Below, piece after piece: positions 25,344 to 38,600 of a DNA stretch of 64,000 bases. This stretch comes from Colius striatus (taxonomy: Eukaryota; Chordata; Aves; Coliiformes; Coliidae). Each line of letters begins with the position of its first letter. The stretch's first letter is position 1. A program made the position numbers and the translations under genes. Below the pieces are notes generated by a model. That model did no database searches, was not told the DNA's origin, and worked only from the letters and a program-made list of their open reading frames with translations. Location: assembly GCF_028858725.1 (NCBI RefSeq), contig NC_084761.1:24272501-24336500 (forward strand). Reading direction: 5' to 3'.

Positions 25344-27147
25344 TCTTATTCACAGTCCCACAAATCACAGGTAAGTAAATGTAAAGACAGTTACACCTTG
25401 GAGAAATTTTGGTTGCTAGTTTTAATGTTTCCTTATTGAAACTGCTTAGTATTGTTTGTCTCAGTACACTCAGACTAAATAATTTCAACATGAAGAATTA
25501 ATAGCTTCAGGATAAATATGTATATAAACCAAGTCAAGAATAACATAATATGAAATGAATCAAAATCATAATACTAAATGAATAATTCCAAATCTTCCTT
25601 TCACTTCTACTTATTATCCCCTGCATACAAATAGAATTCCCTTAAGGAAAGCTCCATAAATATATACTAGTGTTTGATTTGTGGTTTTGTAACAGTATAA
25701 TTAGGACACATTTTTATCTTTAAAAAAATAACTAAAAAAGAATATTTCAGAAGGCCTTAAGAAAAAGGCAGTCCTAATTCTAAAAGAGAAAACAGAAGAA
25801 TATTTCTGCAGCTATTTTACACCATATTATGAACATTCAGTAGTAATATTGCACACAATTATTGAATACATGTAGTGAAATAATAATTTTAAAAGAGTAT
25901 AAGAAAAAGCATCCTATCAAACCTCAGTTTCTTCCAGCCCCATCTGACAATACTGAGAGCAAACAGGACTGGGAGCCCTAGAGATGTAAGAAGTCTCCCA
26001 GGTCTTGTTTCCAATTTAAACCAAATTTTGAGCTGTATTAAAATGACAGGTTTTGCTAAATTACTCATTATCCTGCTTTTCTTTTCTCTGCCCTCACTTT
26101 CTGCCATGACTTCAGTCTGAAATATTAGCTCCGTTAAGACCAGGTTATTTTACTAATCCAACAAAGAATTATTTTTTTCCATGACAATTTCTTTATGAAA
26201 AGCCCTGATTCAGCTCCTGAATGTGCTACATTTTAAAGTCATTTTCCAGATCACCAAGATAACGTTACCAAAAATATTTGCAATTTCATGGCACAAATTG
26301 TGACTAACAAAAGGATTTGAATTTAAAACCTCTTGTCATTCTACAAAAGCAAAAATTTCCCAAATTCTCAGTTACGATTCTCTTAATCTATATTCATAGG
26401 AACAGGGAAAAACAATACAACGATCTAAATGTAGTGGGAGGACCATGAATGTCTGTTTTTCTATGCTGTTCAAAGAGTATGATAATTAAGCCTGAGGAGA
26501 TAGTTATCTTTGTGGCCTGTCATTTTTTTAGTGTTACTACAGGAACAAATGGAGCACTGAAATGCATGGTCTGAGAACAATGGTACTCAGCCCCGTACCA
26601 GCCTTCTGGGTTGTTCACTTGTTTGCTTCCAGGCCTGATTTGCATAAGATGCATGGAAAAGTTGCAGAGACTGAGAATTAGCACAAATTGATACTGGGTG
26701 CTAATTGACTCTGGCGAAAACTAAAGATGCATTGGCCTGTTCAAATCAGACTCCAATTCAGGACTTCTGGATTCCTGCATCATCCACTTCTGAAGCATTA
26801 CAACCCTGGCATTGTTCATCAGCTGCTGGGTCCCGGGATAAAAATAGAGGCACAAATGCAATCATGTTTTAGAACAATCTTGGCAGAAATGGAAAAGAGT
26901 GGGAAGAAACTCTTCCTCTTATAAAAAAATCTTTTATTTTCAGATGTTCAAGGCAACAACATGGCAATCAAGCTCACCTAAATGAGAGACAAACCAAATG
27001 TTTCTCCCAAACCCTTTACTGCTCTAGACTCAAAGATTTTTTTTAAGGGTGAAAAATATCCATTATTCCATGTTTATGGTGTGTTCTATCATAAGCAATG
27101 CACATAATTTACTTCAGTGACTGGAATGATCATGCTGGAGCAGCAGC
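25344..27147. other. non-coding DNA with a transcription-factor motif cluster
   Basis: No gene recognised. A cluster of SOX, POU, forkhead and E-box motifs lies at 26530-26830 and is given separately. Confidence 0.5.
26530..26830. promoter_or_regulatory. candidate enhancer: SOX/POU/E-box cluster
   Basis: Within 300 bp there are a perfect SOX motif AACAATGG (26576-26583) and a perfect POU octamer ATTTGCAT (26638-26645). A CAGCTG E-box lies at about 26820-26825, with a TGTTTGC forkhead-like word and TAATTG homeodomain cores between them. The segment is less AT-rich than its surroundings and has no reading frame of note. SOX and octamer sites with E-boxes are typical of neural and progenitor enhancers. 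That this is one is inference from motifs alone. Confidence 0.3.
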
Positions 27148-27700
27148 ATGACTATGAGCCAGCAATATGGCCTTGTAGCCAAGAAGGCCAATGGCATCCT
27201 GGGGTGTATTAGAAGGGATGTTGGCAGCAGGTCAAGAGAGGTTCTCCTCCCTCTCTACTCTGGCCTCGTGAGACTTCACCTGGAATCTTGTGTCCAGTTC
27301 TGAGTCTCTCAGTTCAAGAAGGACAGGGAGCTGCTGGAGAGAGTTCAGAGCAGGGCCACCAAGATCATGAAGGCAGTGGAGAATCTCCCTTATGATAAAA
27401 GCTTGAGGGAGCTGGGGCTCTTTAGCTTGGAGAAGAGGAGACTGAGGAGTGATCTCATTAATGTTTACAAATACATAAAGGGTGGGTATCAGGAGGATGG
27501 GGCCAGGCTCTTTTCAGTGGCTCTTTTTCCAGGCTGCCCAGATGAGTTGTGGAGTCTCTTTCTCTGGGGACACTCAAAACGCACCTGGATGAGTTCCTGT
27601 GTGACCTACTCTAGGAGGTCTTGCTCTGGCAGGGCAATTGGACTAGATGATCTGTCAAGGTCTCTTCTAACCCTTAAGATTCTGTGATTCTGTGATACAG
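27148..27700 (+). mobile_element. CR1 LINE, 5'-truncated, internally deleted
   Basis: The plus strand reads through the late ORF2 region (atgagccagcaatatgg, then ccaagaaggccaatggcatc, then gtgtccagttctg, then agctggggctctttagcttg). It ends with the standard CR1 3' end and two ATTCTGTG octamers at about 27682-27697. Compared with the copy at 30.9 kb, about 115 bp are missing where the sequence passes from ctcttttcagtggc to ccaggctgcccag (about 27510-27540), a deletion after or during insertion. The same subfamily markers as the copies at 7 kb and 31 kb are present. The 106-codon ORF at 27367-27687 is ORF2 remnant read across the deletion and is not a gene. Confidence 0.95.
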
Positions 27701-28674
27701 TGACATTAAAACTCTCTTGTGCTATTTTTTCTTTAAATTATTAGGCTTAAATTAATAAGAAAAAGGTAAGTTTCAGGGCAAAATAATAAAGTGAAAAGGA
27801 AATCGGATACTAATTCCGACTCTGAGTTTAATTTATGAAGGTGCTGACCTGTGACATCTGTTTAAAAACTATGCAATCCTTAAAAAGTGTTCTTCCCAGA
27901 GAAACTTGAGAAGATACTAGCAGTTCTTATAACAAGACCTTTCCCTCAAAATTATATTTGTAAGAGAGGTGTCAGCAAAATTCTGTCTTCTGAGACAATC
28001 TGAGTCAGATTATTTTCTCTTAGGAGAAAATCAGCACTAGGCCTTTCTACACTCCTACTCAGTTACTTAAAATGTTGCTCTTAATGATGATTTTTAGATG
28101 ACTTCTTACATCACCAACATGCTGAAATTTGTGTCAGACTGTAAAGGTTTCACACAGTGCCACGAGATAAGGAGCTACACTACCCATCAATTTCCAATGT
28201 ATACGGTAATGTGAATCGTAGGGAAGCACTTGCTCAGGAAACAAATATAAAATTACAGAACTTATCCACAGAAATCTCTTTTCAGTTTCTAGTTGTGCCT
28301 TCAAAAGTTCCTCCTGGCCTCTACTCCTCTATTGTATTTGGTGTTTGGCATTTGGAAGAGTGCAGCAGGTCAGAGCTGACTTTGCTATTACCACAGGTTT
28401 CCTGACACTCCTTGAAACAATTGGTCATGAATATCATGCTGTTGTATTGTCAGATATTCCTTCAGATTATGTTTTCTTTCATGAATAAACTCTGAAAGCA
28501 GCACAATGCACATAAGAGGAGAAAACAGAATGACTTCCACTTCCTCTTGTATGTGTGTCTCATGTTTTTAAGCTAGTATTTGACCTTTGTTGAGAACTGA
28601 AGCACTTTCCATAGATCTGAAGGGAAATACTACATGGATCATTTTGGTTTCATATCTGCCAGAGCCTTAATTTC
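27701..28674. other. non-coding DNA between two CR1 copies
   Basis: AT-rich, with no gene, RNA or repeat recognised. Confidence 0.5.
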
Positions 28675-29634
28675 ATAGAATCATAGAAATGTTCTGATTG
28701 GAAAAGACCTTTAAGATCATGAAGCCCAACCACTAACCTAACATTGCCAAGCCCATCACTAAACCATCTACACGGCTTTTAAATATATCCAAGGATAGGG
28801 ACTCCGTCACCTCCCTGGGCAGCTTGTGCCAGTTTCTAACAACCGTCTCAGTTAAAAAGTTCTTCCTACTCTCCAATCCAAACCCCCTGCCAGCGCAATG
28901 TGAAGCCACTTCCTCTTGTCCTATCACTTGTTACTTGGGAGAAAAGACTGACCCTCACTTCACTACAATCTGCTTTTAGGTAGTTGTAGCAAATGATCAT
29001 GTCTCCCCTCAGCTCCTCTCCAGATTAAACCACCCCAGCTCCCTCAGCTGCTCCTCATAAGACTTGTTTTCCAGACCCTTCTCTAGCTCCAGTGCTCATC
29101 TCTGGACATGCAGCACTTCAGTGTCCTTCTTGTAGTGAGGGGCCCAGAATTAAACACGCTGTTTAAGGCATGGCCTCACCAGTGCTGAGTACAGGGGGAC
29201 AATCACTTCCTTGGACCTGCTGGTCACACTATTTCGTATACAAGCTAAGATGCCATTGGCCTTCTTGGACACCTGGGCACATTGCTGCCTCTTGTTTAGC
29301 TGGCTTTCAATTAACACCCCCAGCTCCTTTTCTGCAGGACAGCTTTCCAATCACTCTGCCTCAAGCTCATAGCATTGCCTGGGGTTGTTGTGGCCCAGGT
29401 GCAGAACTTGGTACTTGACCTTGTTAAACCTCATACAGTCGGCCTCAACCCATTGCTCCAGCCTGTCCAGGTCCCTCTGAAGAGCCTTCTTGTCCTCAAG
29501 TGTGTCTACACACCCACACAGCTTCATGTCATCTACAAACTTGCCAAGGGTGCACTCGACTCCTTCATCCAGATCACTGATAAAGTTATTCAACAAAATT
29601 GGCCCCAACACTGAGCCCCGAGGAACACAAGTTC
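28675..29634 (-). mobile_element. CR1 LINE, 5'-truncated, second subfamily
   Basis: The plus strand opens with tcatagaatcatagaa and the complement of ggttggaaaagacctttaag-type CR1 3' sequence, so the 3' end is at 28675 on the minus strand. The element runs to about 29634, where RT sequence stops abruptly. The reading frame at 29611-29351 contains LDEG, then FVDDMKL (RT motif C with both aspartates kept), then LEQW and VLHLGHNN. A further ORF2 block ([18 protein letters not shown]) follows at 29350-29150 after a frame change. The 3' UTR differs from the 7, 27 and 31 kb copies and resembles the copy at 58.1 kb, so it belongs to another subfamily. It is inactive. Confidence 0.95.
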
Positions 29635-30906
29635 AGAAGTACTTTAAAAAGTGCCTTTTAACTCTGTCCAAGATACAGTTGTTTGTTGCTTTCTTATGTA
29701 GGAAAGGCAGTACTTACTCTACTCTAAAAATCAAGTTGTGAAGACCTGGCACAGTTTTGGATTTACAAATACTAAGGTTATGTGGAGGTTCCATATGGCT
29801 GTATATGCAACTGAGCTAGATGCATCATTTAATAGTTGAAAAATAAGCATGATATATTGTAGGAAAGCTGGAACAACAACAGCCACACGAAATGAAAAGG
29901 AATGTTGTTGTCCTAAACTAATCTAACTAGAGCTGTTGAAAAAATTTCTACAATTATGTTGGAGTGAAATACTCTGATGGCAAGTAGGTATTTTATAGCC
30001 ACATGTTAATCTTCTTGAACAAGATGAATTATTAAATTCTTAAAATGAGCAGCTCTTTTATGGGTGCTTATATTTTCCAGATGTTTGATATAGTCAAGAT
30101 TATCCTGTTCATTTGCAAGTGCTTGTTTCTTTTGTTGTTATATTTAGAAAATTCTTTAAAACTTACAATTTTTATGACATCTGAGTAAGATCTGAATATT
30201 TTTTATTTTTAGCCCCCTAGTATTTTTCAATTATCTTTATTAATCCTTATTTATAATACATATGTGTTTGGAAGAAGAGACAAAAGAACAGAAGCCAATC
30301 ACGACTTCAAGTTCTAACACTGATTTCAATAACACTGTATAGAATAGGCCACAGCTCTGTGGCATAACTCTCCAGAAGATGATGGAGCTATGCTAGAAGA
30401 ACTGTAGTACACTTTCAACAAAGTTCAGAGAGAATAAAAAAATGTTACATGGGATAACATGACTGTAACTTGGGGTGACAGTATTCTTCAAAGTCATCAT
30501 ACTCACATAGCAGATTTTGGATCTTTATGTTTTCAAAATATGAATGTTTGACGGCAGTGATATCCAGGATTTAATTTAAACTAATTAAGCAAGTAAGATT
30601 TTGTCCTAGGTTTTGTCCTCACTAATTGACTTTAACAACTACATGGAAGTTAAGCGAAATTATAAAGAATAGGAACTATGATGTCTTTAAAACACAAAGC
30701 TTTTCACATGTGCTCTTTGATTATAAAAATATCTAAGGTAATGAGACTTTCACACTTTAGTTCCTTGTCTTCGGGAAAGGGAGATGTACCCATACCTCCA
30801 TACTCTAATATGTGGGACTAGCTTTCTGGTAGACCACAGCTGACTGATATGCTGCATTTGTGTACTATGCATGACTTCATGGAATTAGCAACAGCAGTAA
30901 TATTTT
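29635..30906. other. non-coding DNA between two CR1 copies
   Basis: AT-rich, with no gene, RNA or repeat recognised. Confidence 0.5.
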
Positions 30907-31425
30907 GAGACCACATCTGGACTCTTGTGTCCAGTTCTAGACCCCTTAGTTCAAGAAGGACAGAGAGCTCTCTGAGAGTTCAGTGCAGGGCCACCAAGAT
31001 CATGAAGGGAGTGGAGCACCTCCCTTCCGATGAAAGCCTGAGGGAGCTGGGGCTCTTCAGCTTGGAGGAGACTGAGGAGTGACCTCATTAATGTTTACAA
31101 ATATGTAACAGGCAGGTGTCAGGAGGACGGAGCCAGGCTGTTCTCAGTGATGGCCAATGATAGGACAAGGGGCAACGAGTAAAAGCTAGAACATAAGAGG
31201 TTTCAAAAAAAACCAAGGGAGAATTTCTTCATGGTGAGGGTGATGGAGCACTGGAACAGGCTGCCCAGATGGGTTGTGGAGTCTCCTTCTCTGGGGACAC
31301 TGAAAACCCATCTGGACAAGTTCCTGTATGACCTGCTCTAGGTGGTCCTGCTCTGCAGCGGGGTTGGACTAGATGATCTCTCGAGGTCCCTTCCAACCCT
31401 TAAAATTCTGTAATTCTGTGATATT
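30907..31425 (+). mobile_element. CR1 LINE, 5'-truncated, about 0.5 kb
   Basis: It starts at gaccacatctggactcttgt and runs through ggccaccaagatcatgaagg, agctggggctcttcagcttg and gaggctgcccag-type sequence. It ends in ggactagatgatctctcgag and degenerate ATTCTGTA/ATTCTGTG octamers at about 31405-31422. It keeps the segment deleted from the 27 kb copy. Indels and stops break ORF2 throughout. Confidence 0.95.
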
Positions 31426-34400
31426 TGTCTATCGTATTTAGTAATATGGTTTTATAAAAATTAAATCTATGCATCAAATGTAAATAATACCACTTCAAAT
31501 TGTGATATTTTTCAAAGCTCTTCCTTTTTGATGAAACCCGAGCGCTGCAGAAAGTTAACACTGTGCATTTCCTACATGGCTGTGTGATAAGTCAGTCCCT
31601 GAGTATACGGAACAAAAGACGTGTACCTGGGGGTTCTGACCATCTGCAGTAATCTCATTTTTTAAAAATGCATTTGCAGGACAGAGACTACATTTAGTGT
31701 TCCAACCAAATTCCAGCTTGTGCCTATGATCTGGTTACGTTCGTTAACCTCTATCTCATTCTGCTTTGGAAGTTTTGCTAGGAAAATCTTCTTTACCTTC
31801 CAGAAGGCACACATAGTGGTGCTCTTTCTATAGGATTGCTGCATCTCATGAATGTGTGGGCTGCAGCCTTCAGTATATATAACTGCTCCCTTGACTTAGA
31901 CAACGTGTCTTAAAGTTGCACAGATTTTAGCCAAAGGTCATTAAAGTATTTCAGAATCTATCTGAGATGAGAGATGCTATATTATGCTTGGGTTAGTAGA
32001 CAGTAATAATATGTCACAGGAAGATAATTAAATAAAATCACAGAAAATGTACACTAAAGATCTGCTTGAAACAATACTCCATTTTCTTATATTAAGAATT
32101 GCTAAATGCTATTCAGCATTAAAAACCAATTGGCTCTTTCCCAAGCTACATGCCTTTTGGTTTTCCTTAAAAATTCAATCTTTACAGTTTCTGAATAAAG
32201 CAACCATTGTAATTCAAGGACGCTTCCCTGCTGGTTTTGATTAATTTATTTTAACAGCACACAAGAAGTCTGCTGTAGCTCCTCTGGTAATATAAATCCA
32301 TGTTACAAAGAAATCTGTTGTCTCCACCTCTCTAATAAACTACAGTGTCAGAGGTTCAGAGCTAAATGGATAGCAATACAACTTAAATAATTTATTTCTG
32401 CTTTTGCATCTGAATTTAACATCAAGGGTTTTTCCCTTTCACTCCTTAGTTAGTCCAAAACTATTCCTGTTTCTCATCTAAGTAACACATCCAATGAAAT
32501 ATTTTAATTTATATGCAATAATACCAATTTTATACATTTGAGGTGAATATCTTGAAAAAATTTTACCTATAGTCAGGTATCTTAAAGAGCCTGTAAAATA
32601 ACCATGGCTATCAGGACAACTATTTATAAAAGTATTGCAAGTCTCATGACACGCGATTTTCCTTACAGTACCAGATACCAAAATCTGACTCTTACCCAAG
32701 TTACAGCTTTCATTACAATCACAATACATTTCTGGATATTAAGGACTGCAAAATGATCCCACTTTTCCCAGTTTTCCTCACAAGAGGAAAAAGTAATCTC
32801 AAGTTTTTAATGCTTAAAACCTTTTTGATGTGGTACTAGAGAAATTTTATTTACTAGATGCAGGACTATTGGAAGAAGCTTGGAAAGATCACAGTTTGAG
32901 AACAAAATGTACATTGAAGGCACCTACATACCTTTTACAATTTCTAGGGATGGAATTAACTAAATATATAACATAGGTGTACATTTTAAGAACATATGAA
33001 TACTTAAGCATTCAAACAGTGTGATGAGTTTTGAGTATCTCACAGCATTTTAATAGAAATTGCTGTGTTAGCTTATACACTTACATACTCTTGAATTGAT
33101 TTCGTTCTCACAAATATAAATACTTCTTTGTTTAAAGTGATTTATTGAAAATATTAAGTAAAATGAAATTAAACAACTTCCAAGCTGTTTCTTGCAGATT
33201 TCTGGTAAACTAGCTGCTTGTTTGACATGTTGCATGTGTAATTTCAACAGTATCCCTATGTGTGAGTGTATATACAGATGCTTTAGGCTAACATTAAACA
33301 ATGTTCTATAGCTATTAATGTTTTTGTAATCCAAATAAAGTAGGTAATGCTTTTATAACTATCAATTCTTGGGCTATGGAGAATGTCTTCAAATAGAAAT
33401 GGAAAGAGGTTTATCATTACAAAAAGGTCTCATTTCCTTAAAAGGAAGTTGTTTCTTTTTTCTTCTGCTTCTTTGGAGAACTGGCTACAAACTGGGAATG
33501 GTTTTTGTATGACTCATTTGAGGAGAATAGCTACAGTGTAAGAAGTTCAGAAAGGATTTTAATAAAACCAAACTCAATTATCTTCTGTTTTGGGCATGAT
33601 AAGGATAGTTTTAAAGAGAAAAATACAGAATTTTCCAGAATGCTGTAAATCATTCAATCAGAAAGGGGAAAAGGTCAGGAAAGAATAAAATATTTACCTC
33701 TAGTTTCAGTCCTATAGATAAGACAGAGATCTCATTTCATAAGCAAACTTTACACTTACTTTAGTCTAGTCTAGCTTCGAAATGAACTCCTGCACCTATC
33801 AATGCAAATCACTGACTGCCAAAACCACACAACAAACCTGGGAATCATCACTCACTCAGCTATGCGTAGATAACATGACTTTTCTACTGCACTCCATGTA
33901 CTTCAAATACTTGGAAATTCCTCAAAACCCTGATACTGTAAGTGAAACTGTCCACAATAAGAAAATTATTTCAAATAAACCAACACCATTGACATAAGCA
34001 GTTACGCTGTGGGCATTAGAATTTACAAATGCTACAAGTAAATATTATTCTGTTATTCCCTGCATTACTTCCCCTCCAGTGGCTTAAAGGATGCAATACT
34101 GAAGTAGGACAGAAAAAGGCCTTTTCTATCTTAAACTTCTGTTATTGTTTATGATTCCATGACTTGAAACTTTAGGCATAACGTAAGGAGCTGAAAGAAG
34201 TAGTCTCATACTTTCTAGTTTTTGCCTACTGTATCATTCAAAGGGGAGGCTCATAAGACAGCAGGAGGTTGTATTCAAGTAATCACTGTATCCTTTTGTT
34301 ACAATTCCTGTCTTAGTTTTTACAATTTTAGATATGGAATGAGATCTCCAATATGCCATTTAAAGCTCTTCTTTTCGATGTGCTTCAAAACTCAAGTATC

Positions 34401-35527
34401 CTTTCATTTAGAAAAGGGAGAGAAACTGTGTTACAAAGCTAAGTTTTAATAGAATTTGCCCTTGTTAATATTAGAAATAGGATAGAAAAAGTGCACACTA
34501 GCTGGTGTATGGATTATCAAGATGCAATACCTGTTTGAGGGATGCTGACTATTTAGTAAGCATTCCATGCAAGACATGGAGAAATGCAAATTATTTTTAA
34601 GCTCATCACTAGCTGTTTACATATTGTTACTCTAGGAAGAGAAGCTTATACATGGCATCATGAATTATAAGAGTCTGCTATATAATCATCACTTTAGATT
34701 TTTTTATCTAAACTCTGAGCAGTAGGGTCAGGATATTCTATGTATTGCAATAGTCAAACACAGTTTGATAGTTAAAGATCTGCTGAAAAGTCTGTAATAG
34801 TTTTTGTAAGAATATGGTTTGTCTATTTAAAGTGTGTGAGATTAGAAGGGTAACCATGCTAATCATTGCATGAGACTGCCAAAATCCTGTAGAAACCATC
34901 TGGAGGGAAACAGTATACTGAAAAACATTACTGAGCCTTAAAGTTATAGGCCACCCTAAAGGAATAAAGCTAAGTCAGTAGCTTCAGATCAGGACACTTA
35001 TTACTGTGCAGCACAGAAAATACTACGCATAAAAAATTTACAATGATTCCACTCTAAACAAAGGCGATAGTTTGTCAGTCACAACACAAATATGTTAATA
35101 TTTTTAAAGATTTTTATTTACTTTGTCCTAAGTGCACATCCATTATAAAGGAATTTGCTGCGTTCATCACTTGTAGTCAACGCACGTTCTGCGTTCCCTT
35201 AAATATTAAACAACTATTACACGGCTTCATTTTGATGTGTAAGCATGTGTCCAATGTTGGTCATTTCTACAAAATAAATCTTTTGAAAGTGTTAGTGGGA
35301 TTATTTTTTTTCAAATTTCTCATGCTTGAACTTTTCCCTGAGTGTTCCTCCTAAGATTGCTCCGACTGAGGCTGAAGTTACTAGAAAGTGACCAAGTGAT
35401 TTCAGTGTGAGTTTCACACTGGAAAAGCAACAATGGGAGAGTATTTTGGCAAGACTCTCCATGTATTTGAATTCCCATTCCTAGTAAGTTTACAAGAAAA
35501 TGCTTAACACTTCCAGTTGTCGTGAGA
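31426..35527. other. non-coding DNA, no gene recognised
   Basis: AT-rich with only short random ORFs. I saw no repeat family or RNA gene. Confidence 0.5.
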
Positions 35528-35657
35528 CTACATGCCTGGACATGTTGCTATGCGACCTGATCTAGGTGAACCTGCCTCTGCAGGGGGGTTGGACTAATGA
35601 TCTCTGAAGGTCCCATCCAACCCCTACCATTCTATGATTCTACAGTTCTATGATTTG
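35528..35657 (+). mobile_element. CR1 3'-end fragment
   Basis: Only the last 130 bp are present. The fragment begins in the C-terminal ORF2 codons (cctggacatgttgctatgcg), runs through gatctaggtgaacctgcctc and a one-base-deleted ggactaatgatctctgaag, and ends in ATTCTATG-type octamers. It is a severely 5'-truncated insertion, common for CR1. Confidence 0.93.
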
Positions 35658-38600
35658 AATCTTCTTCTGAATACATGCAGAATATCCCATAGTCTTCAAA
35701 GTTAAGTTTTAAAAGGAAAAATGCTTCAAAGCCCTCTCCATCCCCCTTCCATCTTGTTAATGTTTGATCAGTTGAGAATGTCATGGCCAAAAAAAGTTGA
35801 TGAATGAATCACAATCACTCATTTTTTTGTTAGCCCAAGAATCTTGTATAACCTCAGGTGGCTCTATTCTTTACTTTACAGTTCAGACTACACTGTAAAG
35901 GAGGACATGCACTGCTGATGCTTTATGAGATACCTTTGACGAAGAAAGATCTACCACTGCATCCCTAATTTGCCATTACAGTGTATTGTAGACAGAGTTT
36001 TAGAATTTGGATATTTTTAATGGATTTTTAAAAAAAGTATTTCATAGATCTCACAAATATTGAAAATCTTAAAAAATGTGTGGGCAAAACTGTTGTTGCT
36101 GCCACTGTCTCACAATGATGTTCAATGTGAGGACCTACAGCCTTATAACCTTAGTATTTGGAAGAGCAAGAGGTCCTGTTGCTGGGAACAGAGGCCATGG
36201 GACATGAGGTTCTTCCTTGCCTATCTAGTTCTCTGCCTCATATCAAGGGGACAGACATTGTGAAAGACTGTGCTTTTAGAGCCTTATTATGGACCTGGTT
36301 GCTAGAGAGCTGTGGGAGGGAGAAGACTGGCAGCAGACAGGAAAATAACTCAGCTGAATTAAATTACAGTGCACCAGAGGAACTAAGCGAACTATTAAAA
36401 TAAACAGGCCCCCTAAATCAGAAACGAGTATGATCACAGAGATCAATCTTCATAGCATATTGAGTTATTAGTGCTGTCTCACATTAGCCACTGCATTGGA
36501 GTTTCAAACGTGCTCAGGACTTGATCACATTTAAGGTTGCACATGAAGTGTTGGCCCACCTTGGCCCCTCTGACATTAGTCTTTTTTCAGGATCTGCAGC
36601 AAGGCACTAATTACTGATAAAGACTGAGGACCTTAGTTTGTGGATGAAAAGAAAATAGGCTTCTGTTTTCAGAACAGCATGAGAGAATCGGACTCTGAGC
36701 AAATCTTTCCTTCCTTTTTCTGCTGAGGACTCCTGCTGAACACCTGCAGAGAGGCCAATGGTTTCTCTAGAAGAATGATTCCAGATTTTTAAAATACTTT
36801 GACCAAACCTCTGGCCAGGATATAACCCTAATTGAGTAGAAATAACGAAAATAGTCTACTAATACCTTCAGATTCCCTGGATCATTTTTCCTCTAAGCGG
36901 TAACTAACTGATTTAATGAGAGAGATCTTCTTTTTTAAAAGGAAGCATTCAGAGCATCTCCTGAAGACTATAGACTTAAATTTAGCTGTGGTATAGATAT
37001 TCATGACACATGAGAACAGTTAAGAGAAGGTCATATATTGTAAGAGATTTTTAGATCACATATTCAGGAGAATAATACAGTGTCCTATAGGCATATAGGC
37101 AGATACTTAGTGTTGAAAAAAAAGTACCTTGGTTTTTGGTCGGTATTCTGGAATTATGATTTCCTGAAAAAAATGAATAATGATGATAACCCAAGTTAAT
37201 GAAGAGAATTGAAAGAAATAAGCCTTGTGCAAGAAGCAGTATACATTTTGTATCTGGAGAAAAATACTCCAAAGAAAGGGTAGTGATTGTTTACAAAATA
37301 CGTTACCTCAAACTGTCTGGAATTTGCAGCTGACCTCCCCTTTCCATCAAGGGTTCAAAATGGCCAGTTTCTGCACAGCAGTTATCAAAGTTTGAAAAAG
37401 GCCCATGGTTTAGTTTATATTTTTCCCAGTGCAAAGCAAATGACTCACAGAGGTCAAATACACAATTTGAAAGTTAAGTCCTATTCCCTAAATAGAAGTA
37501 ATACTCCAAATAACCTTTGTCTAGAAATCTGTCTTCCAACATCTTGATTGCTTAGGCTAAGCTACCTCCTAAACTGGATGCTCCCCTACTTTCTTCTACT
37601 CTTCTCTTGTCTTTTCAGTTCTTTTCCTCTACCCTTCCACATATATCAAATATTTGTGGTGTCAGGATCCTCTTTCTGCAATTTCTACCATGTGAAACAG
37701 CTTTATTGTGCTCCCTCCCTGCGTACTACACTGGCATATACACATCTTTGCTGACATTTCTCATTCCGTCATCTGTCAGGTGTTTTAAGGAAAAGGATTG
37801 AATAGACATATTTGAAAGAAACTGTTCTGTGTAAAGGTCCTGGGAAACCATGTTATGTGATGAAGACTACAGTTCTACTTGGGATTGTGAGGATTATAAA
37901 ACACAGAAGAACAGTAATTCAAATGTGTTAACTACTTTGCTACAAATATTGTGTGCACAAGAAAATATAAATAATAATGCTGGTAGATTAAACTTGGTTC
38001 ACAAGCCTTCAAACATACTCAGTATGACATTTTTTTCATTTATGCAGCTGAGCAAGTTTACTTCAGCCAGCGAGTGGGGGGTCTAAGAAAACTATTTGAA
38101 CTGCAAAATAATACATCTGTACAACTGAGATAGCTTTGAAGATATGCCAGATTTGTTTCAGGATTTTTGTGTGCCCTTTTTTGGGGTTTTTTGTTTCTTT
38201 TAATAAGCTCCTTGTATCACTTCTACCTCTCACTCCAAAAATAAACCCCAAATGAAAACAGTATCAGAAGCAGTCCTGTAAGCGTTTTTATGGCGTAATA
38301 CATGAACTGTTTAGCCACTTAAGTCACAAAATAGTGCATTACACAGATGAAAAATGGAGTGGAATTAGTTTATGATGTATTATGCATTAGGACAATCATA
38401 AGCCAAACATATCTTTGAAAGCGTTAATATGAAACACAGAAACAAAGTTGCCTATTCTCAGTGAAAATCATCTATAAATGTTTGAAAACAGCAATATTCC
38501 ATTAAGGTACACTTCACTATTTAAGTAGGCTTGGCTTGACAAGTAAAACCAAAAAAATACTCATATCCTGGAAATCTGCAGCATATTGAATTCTACATCA

